Positions 36,948 through 47,474 of a stretch of DNA of 56,539 bases are shown here, piece after piece; position 1 is the first letter of the stretch; the number at the start of each line of letters is the position of its first letter. Both the position numbers and the translations under genes were made by a program. The DNA is taken from the IMG/VR virus record IMGVR_UViG_3300030098_005086, positions 1-56,539 of that record; one strand, written 5' to 3'. This stretch comes from a virus. The notes under the pieces are model-generated. The model ran no database searches and was not told the origin of the DNA. It was given only the letters and a program-made list of their open reading frames with translations.

Positions 36948-37835
36948 TTATGGATAACTTTTCATGATGTCCGATTTTACAGCAAATAATTCTACAGGCC
37001 CTGTAGAAATGACTGCAAGGGTAACATCTAAATAGTGACCCATTATCCCGTGAGACTCGGCAGACGCATTCTGAACATAATAAGTAAATTGGTTATCTAC
37101 CGCGGTAGTTAGTGACGTGTGTACAGCTATATCGTTGTCAATAGTTACCACATTAGTAGCTCTATCGATGGCTGTAATCTGCCCAATAACTCCCGAGTCT
37201 TGATATAAAAAGTCACCTATACTTATACTAGGACTTACAGGATTATCAGCCGGAAACTCTATGGTACACACATTAGTACCTGCCCCATTTACACCAACGG
37301 GAGGAGGGCCAACTGCCGAAGGATTAACAGGTATCCCTATTCCCTTTATAGACCTTAAGCCATATTGTGCGCCGGGGATATTAGTGTTATCAGCGGTGTT
37401 CTCATTACGAATATAAGCATACCACGCTCCCTCTTTCATTTCAAACTCACTACCTGAAATAGAAGCAGTACCTTGGTTAACTATTGCAGTATCAGGAGCC
37501 GCATCAAATTGAGGGTCAGTAACATCAAAATTAGCCACGGGGCTTTCGGCAATCGCCGACACACTCCAAGCACTAGGAGAAGACTCAAGCTCTATTGTTT
37601 TAAATAATTTAGCTTCTAAAGGTGACTCGTTAAATACGGTTTTAATACTTGATGTTCCCTGAATATTATAAAAAAGTCCTCTCGCCGTAGAATTGGAATT
37701 ATGACGATATAAATTACCCCCCTTAAACGAATAAAAGTAATTATTTATTCCTACCATTTGCTCCGGGCCATAGCTAAAAAAAGATGGCCACCCTTTAGAG
37801 GTTTCACTATAAGATAAAGTATAAAAATTATTCAT
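36948..37835 (-). CDS. 295-aa virion structural protein with shared beta module
   Basis: Begins MNNFYTLSYSETSKGWPSFF, the first part looking like a beta-propeller-like or tail protein (NYFYSFKGGNLYRHNSN). The second half has the module VSPSISIGDFLYQDSGVIGQ and ITAIDRATNVVTIDND (about 192-255) seen in four other structural proteins of this phage. It lies between the long fibre-like gene and the internal protein genes. A tail or appendage subunit is likely. Confidence 0.55.
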   Translation of the reverse strand: MNNFYTLSYSETSKGWPSFFSYGPEQMVGINNYFYSFKGGNLYRHNSNSTARGLFYNIQGTSSIKTVFNESPLEAKLFKTIELESSPSAWSVSAIAESPVANFDVTDPQFDAAPDTAIVNQGTASISGSEFEMKEGAWYAYIRNENTADNTNIPGAQYGLRSIKGIGIPVNPSAVGPPPVGVNGAGTNVCTIEFPADNPVSPSISIGDFLYQDSGVIGQITAIDRATNVVTIDNDIAVHTSLTTAVDNQFTYYVQNASAESHGIMGHYLDVTLAVISTGPVELFAVKSDIMKSYP

Positions 37836-37860
37836 AATATTTTTTTCTTAAATTAACACA

Positions 37861-40737
37861 CTAAAATATATCACACCCTCCCACAGGATAAGTTCCTGTT
37901 TGACAAATACTCCAACAGGTAACGATACCAAACTCATCTACTTCTATTATTCGGTTCCCTGTAGTGTCCGGAAGAACCGCCGCTGTATTATAATAATACC
38001 GTCCCGTCGGAAGCCTTGTCGCGCCATTACTATCACTAAACACCATATCATTAACCCGAGGCTCATTTGTCACCGAAGCTTGAGTAGAGCACGGCGTTCC
38101 CGCTACATTGGGGTTCCCCGGAATACATGGGCCTCCATCTCCGCCCCACGCATTAGCTGCCACATAACAGGTAGCTGTGGTTCCTGACCCCTGTCCCGCC
38201 GTACACATCGCTCCAATATCACCGTCAGTATCTGATAAAGGATGAGGCCCATACAGTGTGAAGGGAGCAGCAGGTAGAGCCGCCGGCGTGTCTACATATA
38301 TTTTAAAGCTCGTATTAGAAGTAATAGAATATATATCTAACTCTATAGCTTCGGTTGAAGCTAGAACTCCTGTTAATGGAATTACAGCCATAGACCACCC
38401 GGGGGTGCATACATACATATTGCTATCCGGTTTATATAATTGAACTTGAGGAGGCGTGATATAAAATCTGCGTTGGTCATTTAGATTGCTATAGGTTCCT
38501 GTGATTGGACTTAATGCTTTTAAACTATACATACATTCAGGACAGTTGGTGCTATCATTAGGATATCTTTCAGCTATTAGCCAATCCATCCCCAAATCAT
38601 ACCAATCGCTCTCATTTGGATAAAGAGCACAGTAAGTGGTGAGGCCAAACATGGCTTCTGCTATATCATTATTGCCATATAAAGAATCAGGTATTATATC
38701 CGTCCATATCGGTCCCTCGTGGTTGCCATTAGCAGGCAACGGAATAACAGTCTCCACATTAACATAATCTTCCGGTCCTCCGGAAGCAGGAGAAAATCCT
38801 GCCGAACAATCAATGGTGCTAACTCCGTTATCATTATGGGTGCACGGAATCGCGCTTCCACTAAACCCTGCTAGGCCTATATACACAGGATTGTCTGTTA
38901 CTAGAGCTACGTCAGTCTCATTGCCCTGACAATTTATATAACATGGATATGGACTGTTGGGAGTGTCACACTCCCAAAGGTTATTATTCTCATATATTAC
39001 TAGTTGGGCTGCAATCTGAGAGGGCCATTCCTCTCCATTCACCTCCGAAGCTGCAGTTAAAGGCACATAGGCCGCTGTGCCGTCAGCATTTTTTCCACCC
39101 ATTTTTAAAGCGTTACCACCCCAAATGCAACCGCTTGCCCAATAAATATACGCCCCAAGGTTATTGATTATAGCGGGGTCAAGATATTGATTATACGCAT
39201 CTTCTTCTAGCATATTATCCGCATTGGCTCCTCTCACACTAAATAAGTTAGTTTTTCCTGCTATCGTTCCATCATTATTATAATGGGTAACTATCAACCC
39301 TTTGGGGTTGTTCCCTGTAAATACCCGCACAATCACGGCCCCTGTAGACAAAACAGGAAGAGTATAGGCACTTCTATACAAACCTCCCCCTATTCCCGTG
39401 TCTTCCATCTCATAAACAGTATCAAATGCGGCATTTCCCCCAACACAAGATATAGACGTTTGACTAACAATACTATCTTCGTCTACAAAAAAAGCTTTAG
39501 GGTCTCCATTTTCCATATATTTATAGAATTTGTTTTTTTGTGCCGGCGCTAATGGTTCTCCGTTTTCTCCTGAACACATAATATCTCCTAAATTAGGAAC
39601 TCCAAATTGAAAAATAACATTAGGAGCTGCTTGACCATACCCGGAGCATCCGGGAACATTGTAAATAACTTCGTTTAATGTGCTGAGCCCACAAATCTCT
39701 CCTAAAGAGTCTCCGGGAGGACTCACGCTAATAGGGTCTAGTTTCACAGGACACATAACAGCGACTGTTGCTCCATTTTCACACTGAGGATTAAAAAGCT
39801 TAAGCAGAGAGCGGTCTTCAAACTGATTTGTTTTAGGTATAACACAAGTAAGCCAACCTCGATAACCTTGCCCTGTAGTAGCGTCAGTAGAGGGGCCTAT
39901 TTGAACCTGCTCCGTAGAAGCAGTGAAACTTTCCGTAGAGGGTTTATTAGGAAAATAATTACCTCCTCCTAATTGAAATTCGTTTGCAGGCCAATGATAC
40001 CAATAACTAGGGTAATTAGTTCGGGTTAGTGAGAGTGCGACGATTCCTGCGGTATAGGGAGTATTATTAGGCAAATACACTCCCGGCTGACAGCTTGCAG
40101 TAAAAGGGTCAGCAGTGCTCATGGGGCTTACGCCGAATGTATTTTTTCTTCCCACATATACAGCTTTAGTATCATCAGTTAGCGCTGTGTCATTAATACG
40201 TTTAGTTGAACCCACTGTTCCTGCAGGTCCGTTTTGAACAGGCACATTCCCACCAACATCTCCGGGGGAGACTACGTTTGTTCCGCTTGAAGAAAAATTA
40301 TTGCTTGTGAAAGTGGTAATACCCGCTTGCTGCATGTACGCTATCATCCCCCAAGGAGAACTGTAGTCCGAACTTGGGTTGGTGGTAGCATTTTTTAGAT
40401 ATACTCTCCATATAATTGCTCCCTCCCCTCCTGCTTCGCTGCCGGCACTAAAAGGGATATTATAGGTTCCCGCCTGCGCTTCATAAATAGTAGCACTAGG
40501 AGTGGCAGGAGTAACATCCTGTGTACGTGGAAAAGATTGGTCTTCGGCATCACAAGGACTAAAACAATTAGGACAATCTTCAGGGTCTTGTAAGACTCCT
40601 AATAACTGATATCGCGTGGTCAATCCATCGCTATACCATCCATCCGCAGCCAATACGGTAAGGTTAGCATCCTCAAACACTGCTGTTGATAATGCTAAAT
40701 TTGTTCCATCCATGTATTTTTGTAATATCTCTGCCAT
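37861..40737 (-). CDS. Large Cys-rich tail or fibre protein
   Basis: A 958-aa protein beginning MAEILQKYMDGTNLALSTAV. Early on CPNCFSPCD forms a Cys cluster, and Cys are frequent throughout, some perhaps in disulfides. A central block (GLYRSAYTLPVLSTGAVIVR, then NPKGLIVTHYNNDG) and an end block (LPTGRYYYN, IIEVDEFGIVTCW) resemble repeat domains of Bacteroidetes phage tail proteins. Low charge and high Gly/Thr/Asn suit a beta-rich surface protein that may bind the host. Second longest of the tail genes, following the nozzle gene. Confidence 0.6.
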   Translation of the reverse strand: MAEILQKYMDGTNLALSTAVFEDANLTVLAADGWYSDGLTTRYQLLGVLQDPEDCPNCFSPCDAEDQSFPRTQDVTPATPSATIYEAQAGTYNIPFSAGSEAGGEGAIIWRVYLKNATTNPSSDYSSPWGMIAYMQQAGITTFTSNNFSSSGTNVVSPGDVGGNVPVQNGPAGTVGSTKRINDTALTDDTKAVYVGRKNTFGVSPMSTADPFTASCQPGVYLPNNTPYTAGIVALSLTRTNYPSYWYHWPANEFQLGGGNYFPNKPSTESFTASTEQVQIGPSTDATTGQGYRGWLTCVIPKTNQFEDRSLLKLFNPQCENGATVAVMCPVKLDPISVSPPGDSLGEICGLSTLNEVIYNVPGCSGYGQAAPNVIFQFGVPNLGDIMCSGENGEPLAPAQKNKFYKYMENGDPKAFFVDEDSIVSQTSISCVGGNAAFDTVYEMEDTGIGGGLYRSAYTLPVLSTGAVIVRVFTGNNPKGLIVTHYNNDGTIAGKTNLFSVRGANADNMLEEDAYNQYLDPAIINNLGAYIYWASGCIWGGNALKMGGKNADGTAAYVPLTAASEVNGEEWPSQIAAQLVIYENNNLWECDTPNSPYPCYINCQGNETDVALVTDNPVYIGLAGFSGSAIPCTHNDNGVSTIDCSAGFSPASGGPEDYVNVETVIPLPANGNHEGPIWTDIIPDSLYGNNDIAEAMFGLTTYCALYPNESDWYDLGMDWLIAERYPNDSTNCPECMYSLKALSPITGTYSNLNDQRRFYITPPQVQLYKPDSNMYVCTPGWSMAVIPLTGVLASTEAIELDIYSITSNTSFKIYVDTPAALPAAPFTLYGPHPLSDTDGDIGAMCTAGQGSGTTATCYVAANAWGGDGGPCIPGNPNVAGTPCSTQASVTNEPRVNDMVFSDSNGATRLPTGRYYYNTAAVLPDTTGNRIIEVDEFGIVTCWSICQTGTYPVGGCDIF

Positions 40738-40764
40738 ATTTTATTTTTTTTCTTTCATTATATA

Positions 40765-43700
40765 TTAAGGGCATGTACATGCTCCCGGATAACATCCTTG
40801 AATGGTTACAGTCGGGAAAGGCCAATAAGACCCATCGGGCTGTGTGGGCAATAAGTCTGTGTTAATAAATACAGGAACGCTTTGAGAACACACATAAATT
40901 ATAGTGGGCTCTGCGTCCTCTGCCGGTGCTAGTATTTCCATTGTTTGAACTACTCCTAATGTATCTGTGTATTCAAAGGTCCATTGACTCGGAGCGGGAT
41001 ACCAATTGTCACTGCTAATTGTACCGTCCCCGTTAGGGTCAATCCAATAGGTTCCTCCTTGAAAAACGGCAGTTATTTGGTAACACGTGTTTACTGTTCC
41101 TACCGGACATGCACATACACAACACACGTCCTCTAATCCCCCGCCGCCGAACTGAGGTAAAGTATTGTGACATAACGGGTCTTGTGTGGGCAGCGTGAGG
41201 TCATATATAATATATAAATAAGGGTCTGTAGCCGGAGCAACCGGAGTAGGTACAGTAAATGAACCACGATATTGGTCTGCGCCTGCCACTGCAGGAATCC
41301 ACGCACTAGTGGAGGAATCCCAACTTTCTAAGGTCATAATATTCCCTGCTGTAATCGCATCGTTTCTAAGCGCTCGTGCGCCCGTTATATCCTTAGCGTA
41401 AGGAGTTGCGCTTCTAATCCATAAGAACCTACATTTAGCCGGGTCAAAAGCGTTACACGCAAAATCATTAGCGGCACAAGCACCCCAATTAGTTAATTTT
41501 AGCGTCATTGTTGAGCCGTTAGGAGGACCGACCGTGTTCTGAATTTGATTAAGGTATCCTGAGTTATCCCACTCCATACATAAAGGGAACACGCCGTCTG
41601 TTAAGATGCTTTCATCAAGATTAGTATTATTTACCGTTATGTAATCGTCATATAGCTGTCCCGAAATTGTATCTCCCGAAGGGAGGTCTTTGCTCCACTG
41701 AAAGGTTCTAAAGATTGATATGTCTCCGAGAGTGGTGGACGTGGTAGAGCTTAAGGGGTCTCCTCCTAAGCTTCTAAATATCACCGGAATAGTACTTAAA
41801 TACTGTATAAGGGGACATCCTACCTCCCATCCTAATGTTCCTGCTCCGGTTGGAGTGATAGTAACAATAGCCACATCTAAGCTGCCGCCACTTAAATCTT
41901 TGGTGAAAGTTAATGTTAAAGTTCCCCCCGCGTTGACCGTGCCACTAGCCGCAACCGCGTTATTCCACTGAACAGAAATATCAAAATCAGCTCCCGTGGC
42001 ATTAAACTCCCATGTTACAAGACCTTGATTAAAACTTAAAATAATAGTTTGAATTATAGGAGTGGTGTCGGGGGCTGTAAAACTTAATTGTTCTCCACAA
42101 GGAGATACATCAAAATCAGACTCTTGAACAAAATCTCCTACAGACAATTCATCACAAGGGTCAAGACTTAAAATATTAATAGGATTGTCGTTTATAGACA
42201 CCACATACTCATTCATATAAGGGTCCCATCCTCCTATTTTTTGGGTATGTACACCAATAGTACTAGGGTCGGACGCTGTAGCATTAACCTCTCCCGAGCC
42301 ATTAAAAACGTCTCTTACCCAACTACGCATTCCATATTCGGAGATTACGTCTAATTGTTCACTTTTAGAAGAAGAGCCCCTAAGCCTAAGAATAGCTCCT
42401 CGTTTTTGGTCAGTGAAATACTTATCATATCCATACTCACAATAGCTTTCGGGGTTTTTGCTAATTCCATAATCTTCAGTTCGGGCAATTTGTGTTCCTA
42501 AAACTTGAGGAATAGAAGCAATATCTCCCCCTCCTTCCGAGTCACTTAATAAGTTTTTACCTGCTAACACATAAGATATTTTATCTTCCTGTAAAACCAA
42601 CACATCGGTCTCTCTTCCACTTAAAATTTGTATATGACCAAAAGAGTCTTCTAAAGTTTTAAAATTTAATAAACCTAAATTAAACTCATTAAGTCTGTTT
42701 ACATTGCTCTCATCATTATACACGCCACTATAAGTCATGTCTGCAAACCTTCGTTTCATTCCATAGTCGGCAGATGTAGAGGTAACACGATTTCCTAGTT
42801 TAAAAGATTTACCTGTAAGGGAATCTCTAACTTTATAACTTTCCACTCCGTTTCCAAAAGAGTAACAGTTGTAAAATCCTAGGTGAATAATAGCAGATTG
42901 AACTCCTACATCTCCCGGAATACCCGGAACTTGGTTTTGGTCGCCGGTAACAATACCCGAGTTATGACCCCCCGTCGCTTGGTCAATGGTATATGTATTA
43001 GTATCTTCATACCAAACATTAGGTAAGGCATCTTGAGGTTCGCTTTCAAAAACAATAGTTTTTTGAGTAAAAGAAATATCAATAGTAGCACTTACGAGAC
43101 TTGTGGTTTGATAACTACCACCTCCATCAGGCCCCCTAACCACAAGAATAACCTCATTATTATTCATTCTCGCCCACCTAACACTAGCTTTACATGGGAG
43201 GCAGGTAGAACCACCAAACGCAGCAGTAGCCAATCCTGTAGTGGTCGAACCCGCTGCAAAATAGGTGCTGTTTACATACTCCACAGTAAATCCATCCGCA
43301 CATAAGCTTCCTACTAAAGCTCCCTGACTTAAATTATTTCCTATATTTTGAGCATTCCAAAAGTCAATTATATTATCATAATCCGTATCCGCCTCAAAAG
43401 TTTGGTCATAAGTATATATTCTTCTGTCATCTTGATAAGTCGTAGCTCCCGCCACCGACAGAGGTCCTTTCCTTTCAAACCTAAATTTTACCCTTACTAC
43501 CGTTTCGGCAGGAATCTCTAGGTCAGAAAAAGTATATTCACTATTGGCGTTATCCCAAGTTGGGGCACCATATATTCCTCGATAATAAAGCGTAGGACAC
43601 GAGGTGTATCCCGAAGTGGTGGTGCTGCGCGCCATTTGAGTTATAGGCCTAATGGGGAAGGGAGGATTATTGCCTCCAATGGGTGGTATAGCAGGATATT

Positions 43701-46545
43701 TTAACTCGGGGTTACCCGAACCTGCCGCCGCCTCAGGAATACTAAAGCTTATATTTTTTAATTGCATATACACTCCTTGAGGAATAGCCAACCATTTAGG
43801 GTTGTCCCCTACTCCAGGTTTTTCCACGTCGTCGGTTTGATTATTGCCCGAATATGTCGGATTTATGGATTTAATAAAATTTTTCGGCTTACTTCCTTTA
43901 AATAAAACTTCGGCATAATCACAGTTAGACACAGGTCCACTTATATCTTTTTTACACAGCAGGCGGTCTCCTACTTCTACTTTAGTAGCGTTTTGTCCAT
44001 CAAGTAAAAACCAATAAGACCCATCTACCGAGCTAAGAAAAACTTTAGAGGAGTATATAGTTTCATAATTTTCTTCGTCGGGCTTAATAACAAAACGATA
44101 ATGGGTGGCCCATTTGGGAGCTAATTGAGTAGGGGGGATAACTACCTTAGCTTTACTTACCACGGAAGAATCGCTACACAAGGTGCTCACCGAATTTCTT
44201 TTGCTTGTAAAAGCAGTAGTAGACCTTCCAAACTCATCTAAATATATTATACCTAATTCATATCCTCGATTACTATGTAAGCTTTTTCCTGACCCCGGTC
44301 TATCTATTACCGCTGTAGCATCTTCAAACGATGGCCAGACAACGGCACAAGGGTCAAAGGCACCCCCTAAGTTTTGGTCTTGGTTATAAATAACCGGAAT
44401 AACCTTCATGCTCATTTGCTGTGTTCCTGTCCACTGAATATACTCCACCAACCCCTTACTGTCATTAGAGGTTACCTCATTTACAGTGGTGGGACAAGGT
44501 AGTGAGTCGGCAGCTATAGCTCGGAATAAATATTGATAAGTAGCTTGGCTATAATCAGCTACTAGAACAGGCGCAGTCATGCAGTTAAGTCTATCTGTTA
44601 ATGTTGAGCCGGTAGCACAACCACTCGTTCCCGTAATAGGTTTTTTAATATTACCCGTTAAAGGGTCTCCATATCCTAATGCCTTTTTAAAAGCTTGGTC
44701 GGGGTCATTAAACATGGCAAGAGCATTACTATAATTTTTGTCAATAGTAAAATTAAAATCTATCCACCCACCATTTAACGCAATATCTGTTAATCCACCT
44801 GCTCCTATTGTCCCCGTGGTATCATACCAACACTGACCCCCTGTTTGCCAATTATTTTGACAATTATATCTAAATCGTAACCTTAGGATTGAACCCGCCT
44901 GTAACGGAATACCTGCAAAGTTAAGAGTCATTCTATATGCGTTCACGGCATAACTCGTTCCGGCTCCTCCTGAGCCTCCCTGTTGACATGGGGCGTTAGA
45001 ACCAAACTTATAGGTAGCCATGTTCGTGTTCTGATAGGTAATTGGAATTTTAAAAACATCTGGGCTTTCTTTATCGAGAGAAGCCACCCATTCTTGTTGC
45101 ACAGGCCAACCCATCATATTAATCATATCATAACCATCCACATAATTTCCATACATTAATCTGTTCCCCATTAAGGTTTGAGCCTTAGCAATTCTTGGAA
45201 CATTATCATAAAGTCGTAAAATTTCATCCGAAGGAAGGACTGTATATATTTTGCTATTATCAAAGAACACTGTGTAAGTTTGGTTATTTTGTAGCGCTCC
45301 TCCACCATTAGCATTATCTTTGTCAATTTTTTCAACTATCTTAATCACATTTGAATCAGCCTCTTTAAACACTATATCTACACCTATAACTGCCTCCGGC
45401 CCACTATCATAACTAATGCTTACAGAATTAAATCGATTAGTCATTCCCTCATTTAAGAGAGAGTCGGGAGAAAGAAAAAACATATCTGCTCCAAAGGCGG
45501 GCTGTGTAAAAGGGGAAAGGGCCGAATATTCTTTGTCACTATATTTATATCTATAAGCAAAACACAACATTCGATTTTCCAAATAGTTTTGCTCCTCGGC
45601 AGTAACACTGCTTTGCATATTAAAGGACAGGCCTGGAGGAAATAATGGAGGGGCTTTAATAACTAAAATGTCTTTAGCTAAAGAGGGGTCATCCACTCCT
45701 AGAGAGCAAGTGGTAGAAGGGGGTGTCGGTGTACCTACCGCCGGATAAGGATAACTTTTAGTTACATTAATTTTTCTAGGAGGATTGTAGTTGTCCGTCC
45801 AAAAAAGCATATCATCAATAAGATTAACCCCCGTTATAAGACGACGAGGATTAAAATTTAAAGTAGTAGTCCATTGAGTATCACAAACTACGCCGTCCCA
45901 CATACTTACAATAATAGGGTCTGTAGTTCCTGATACGGTATTAAAGGAAACCACCATATCACATCGTTGAAGATTTTGAGTAATAGTATAGGCCACACCG
46001 GCCCCAATACCACCTACTGTTAAATCTCCCGACAATATTAAGGTGCTGTTGCTCACTACTTCAGTGACATATACGTAATCAGCATTGGTGCACGTACCAC
46101 ATTTTACAATATCCCCTACACTTACTGATGTGGTAAAAGATTGAGTAGTATCTATAAGTTTTAATACCTCAGGGCCCCCGGTGGTACTACTTGTTACCAA
46201 AACACTTCCTGGCGCTGTAGCCCCACCACTGTCGGTAGGGTATATACCCATCCATGTGGGGTCATGAACAAACCAATAAATAGTTTCATTAGCGGGGTCT
46301 GCATAACTACCAAGACACACAGCATTAGGACTCAGCTCCGCACTACAAGCAAATCCTGCAATAGGGAAAGCCACATTAGTTAATTGAACATTCCCTTTAG
46401 CGTTTTCAACCGAACCTATCTCTGAATCTTCTGTAGACCCCAAACGAACATTCATAGCATCAGCATACTCGCCATTTGGAAGTAGTCTTTCATCTACAGA
46501 TTTATTCATTATACCTGCAGCAAAATTTCTTTGATGTTTTGCCAT
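40765..46545 (-). CDS. Tail nozzle/stabilisation protein, crAss-like
   Basis: A 1926-aa protein beginning MAKHQRNFAAGIMNKSVDER, then LLPNGEYADAMNVRLG and IGSVENAKGNVQL. This N-terminal pattern is typical of the stabilisation or muzzle proteins of crAss-like phages and relates to the P22 gp10/T7 gp12 tail family. At 130-188 it carries the shared VSVGDIVKCG module. Late in the chain there is a Cys cluster (VCCVCACPVGTVNTC) and the end is GACTCP. It should form the distal tube of a short tail. Family assignment from memory of the N-terminal motif. Confidence 0.72.
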   Translation of the reverse strand: MAKHQRNFAAGIMNKSVDERLLPNGEYADAMNVRLGSTEDSEIGSVENAKGNVQLTNVAFPIAGFACSAELSPNAVCLGSYADPANETIYWFVHDPTWMGIYPTDSGGATAPGSVLVTSSTTGGPEVLKLIDTTQSFTTSVSVGDIVKCGTCTNADYVYVTEVVSNSTLILSGDLTVGGIGAGVAYTITQNLQRCDMVVSFNTVSGTTDPIIVSMWDGVVCDTQWTTTLNFNPRRLITGVNLIDDMLFWTDNYNPPRKINVTKSYPYPAVGTPTPPSTTCSLGVDDPSLAKDILVIKAPPLFPPGLSFNMQSSVTAEEQNYLENRMLCFAYRYKYSDKEYSALSPFTQPAFGADMFFLSPDSLLNEGMTNRFNSVSISYDSGPEAVIGVDIVFKEADSNVIKIVEKIDKDNANGGGALQNNQTYTVFFDNSKIYTVLPSDEILRLYDNVPRIAKAQTLMGNRLMYGNYVDGYDMINMMGWPVQQEWVASLDKESPDVFKIPITYQNTNMATYKFGSNAPCQQGGSGGAGTSYAVNAYRMTLNFAGIPLQAGSILRLRFRYNCQNNWQTGGQCWYDTTGTIGAGGLTDIALNGGWIDFNFTIDKNYSNALAMFNDPDQAFKKALGYGDPLTGNIKKPITGTSGCATGSTLTDRLNCMTAPVLVADYSQATYQYLFRAIAADSLPCPTTVNEVTSNDSKGLVEYIQWTGTQQMSMKVIPVIYNQDQNLGGAFDPCAVVWPSFEDATAVIDRPGSGKSLHSNRGYELGIIYLDEFGRSTTAFTSKRNSVSTLCSDSSVVSKAKVVIPPTQLAPKWATHYRFVIKPDEENYETIYSSKVFLSSVDGSYWFLLDGQNATKVEVGDRLLCKKDISGPVSNCDYAEVLFKGSKPKNFIKSINPTYSGNNQTDDVEKPGVGDNPKWLAIPQGVYMQLKNISFSIPEAAAGSGNPELKYPAIPPIGGNNPPFPIRPITQMARSTTTSGYTSCPTLYYRGIYGAPTWDNANSEYTFSDLEIPAETVVRVKFRFERKGPLSVAGATTYQDDRRIYTYDQTFEADTDYDNIIDFWNAQNIGNNLSQGALVGSLCADGFTVEYVNSTYFAAGSTTTGLATAAFGGSTCLPCKASVRWARMNNNEVILVVRGPDGGGSYQTTSLVSATIDISFTQKTIVFESEPQDALPNVWYEDTNTYTIDQATGGHNSGIVTGDQNQVPGIPGDVGVQSAIIHLGFYNCYSFGNGVESYKVRDSLTGKSFKLGNRVTSTSADYGMKRRFADMTYSGVYNDESNVNRLNEFNLGLLNFKTLEDSFGHIQILSGRETDVLVLQEDKISYVLAGKNLLSDSEGGGDIASIPQVLGTQIARTEDYGISKNPESYCEYGYDKYFTDQKRGAILRLRGSSSKSEQLDVISEYGMRSWVRDVFNGSGEVNATASDPSTIGVHTQKIGGWDPYMNEYVVSINDNPINILSLDPCDELSVGDFVQESDFDVSPCGEQLSFTAPDTTPIIQTIILSFNQGLVTWEFNATGADFDISVQWNNAVAASGTVNAGGTLTLTFTKDLSGGSLDVAIVTITPTGAGTLGWEVGCPLIQYLSTIPVIFRSLGGDPLSSTTSTTLGDISIFRTFQWSKDLPSGDTISGQLYDDYITVNNTNLDESILTDGVFPLCMEWDNSGYLNQIQNTVGPPNGSTMTLKLTNWGACAANDFACNAFDPAKCRFLWIRSATPYAKDITGARALRNDAITAGNIMTLESWDSSTSAWIPAVAGADQYRGSFTVPTPVAPATDPYLYIIYDLTLPTQDPLCHNTLPQFGGGGLEDVCCVCACPVGTVNTCYQITAVFQGGTYWIDPNGDGTISSDNWYPAPSQWTFEYTDTLGVVQTMEILAPAEDAEPTIIYVCSQSVPVFINTDLLPTQPDGSYWPFPTVTIQGCYPGACTCP

Positions 46546-46547
46546 TG

Positions 46548-47474
46548 CTATTTAATCCATTTATCCCTTCCTCTTAAATTCATAAGAAGTCTTCCTGGGT
46601 GTATATTACTAATTCTAAGTTTAGCATTTCTTAATAATGCCGCCTTTTCTCTTTTTGTTCTATTTATAATGTATTCTTGGGCTCCGTGTTTAGAAGCTAG
46701 AATCGCATATTTAATATAAGCATACACATATTCTTCAAATAATTTATTAACAGAAACCTGAGCGTCGTTGCCGTTTTCCATTCCGTCCGACACATACTCT
46801 AACACACACGATTCATTCGACATATTAGAATCAAAATTAATAACCCCTCCTTTTTTGTCAATAGTGAAGGTTGGATTTGCATTAGCTGTTTCCGTATTTA
46901 ATCCATATCGTGCACCAATAATATAATCAAAATACCATGCTCCTTGGTAATAATACCCCTCATACCCATCAAACAACGGATTATTTTTATTTAAATAAAT
47001 ACTTTTTTTACTGCCTGTAATTCTATCGTGGTCTAAACCTGAGAATTGAGGTTGCAATGCCGCACCCCATTCGTCAAATAAAATATTATCATTATTATCT
47101 TGCAAGTAGGCTGCAGCACTTCCTACCTGAATATTTTCTGTTAAAGGTCTTAAAACTCCCTCTTTATACAAAGATATACGCACCCAATTCACATAATCAG
47201 AAGGTAATATAAAACGAAGTTCAGTGCCTACCGTAAGTTGTAAAACTTTTATTTCTTTAAAGGCATCATAGTTCAATTCTTGAATAGCTCGCTTTGCGTG
47301 AAACAAAACCTTGTACCTTTCTTCATTATTAATAATAGCGTGATTACCATTATACATAAGCATAAAGTTGTTTACTATATCCCGCAATGACACGTATTGA
47401 TAAGACCCCCAATTTTCATCTGTAGGGTTGTTGCCATTATTTTCATAATATGTATATTGTGATATATAGGCCAT
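46548..47474 (-). CDS. Tail ring/tubular protein (T7 gp11/P22 gp4-like), ring 2
   Basis: A 308-aa protein. Begins MAYISQYTYYENNGNNPTDE, then YVSLRDIVNNFMLMYNGNHA and RYKVLFHAKRAIQELNYDAF, a helical bundle as in adaptor and tail-tube A proteins; then LPSDYVNWVRISLY. The C-terminal helices have EYVYAYIKYAILASKHGAQE. Overlaps neighbours tightly (stop-start junction at 47474). Such proteins join portal and tail in podoviruses. Confidence 0.72.
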   Translation of the reverse strand: MAYISQYTYYENNGNNPTDENWGSYQYVSLRDIVNNFMLMYNGNHAIINNEERYKVLFHAKRAIQELNYDAFKEIKVLQLTVGTELRFILPSDYVNWVRISLYKEGVLRPLTENIQVGSAAAYLQDNNDNILFDEWGAALQPQFSGLDHDRITGSKKSIYLNKNNPLFDGYEGYYYQGAWYFDYIIGARYGLNTETANANPTFTIDKKGGVINFDSNMSNESCVLEYVSDGMENGNDAQVSVNKLFEEYVYAYIKYAILASKHGAQEYIINRTKREKAALLRNAKLRISNIHPGRLLMNLRGRDKWIK

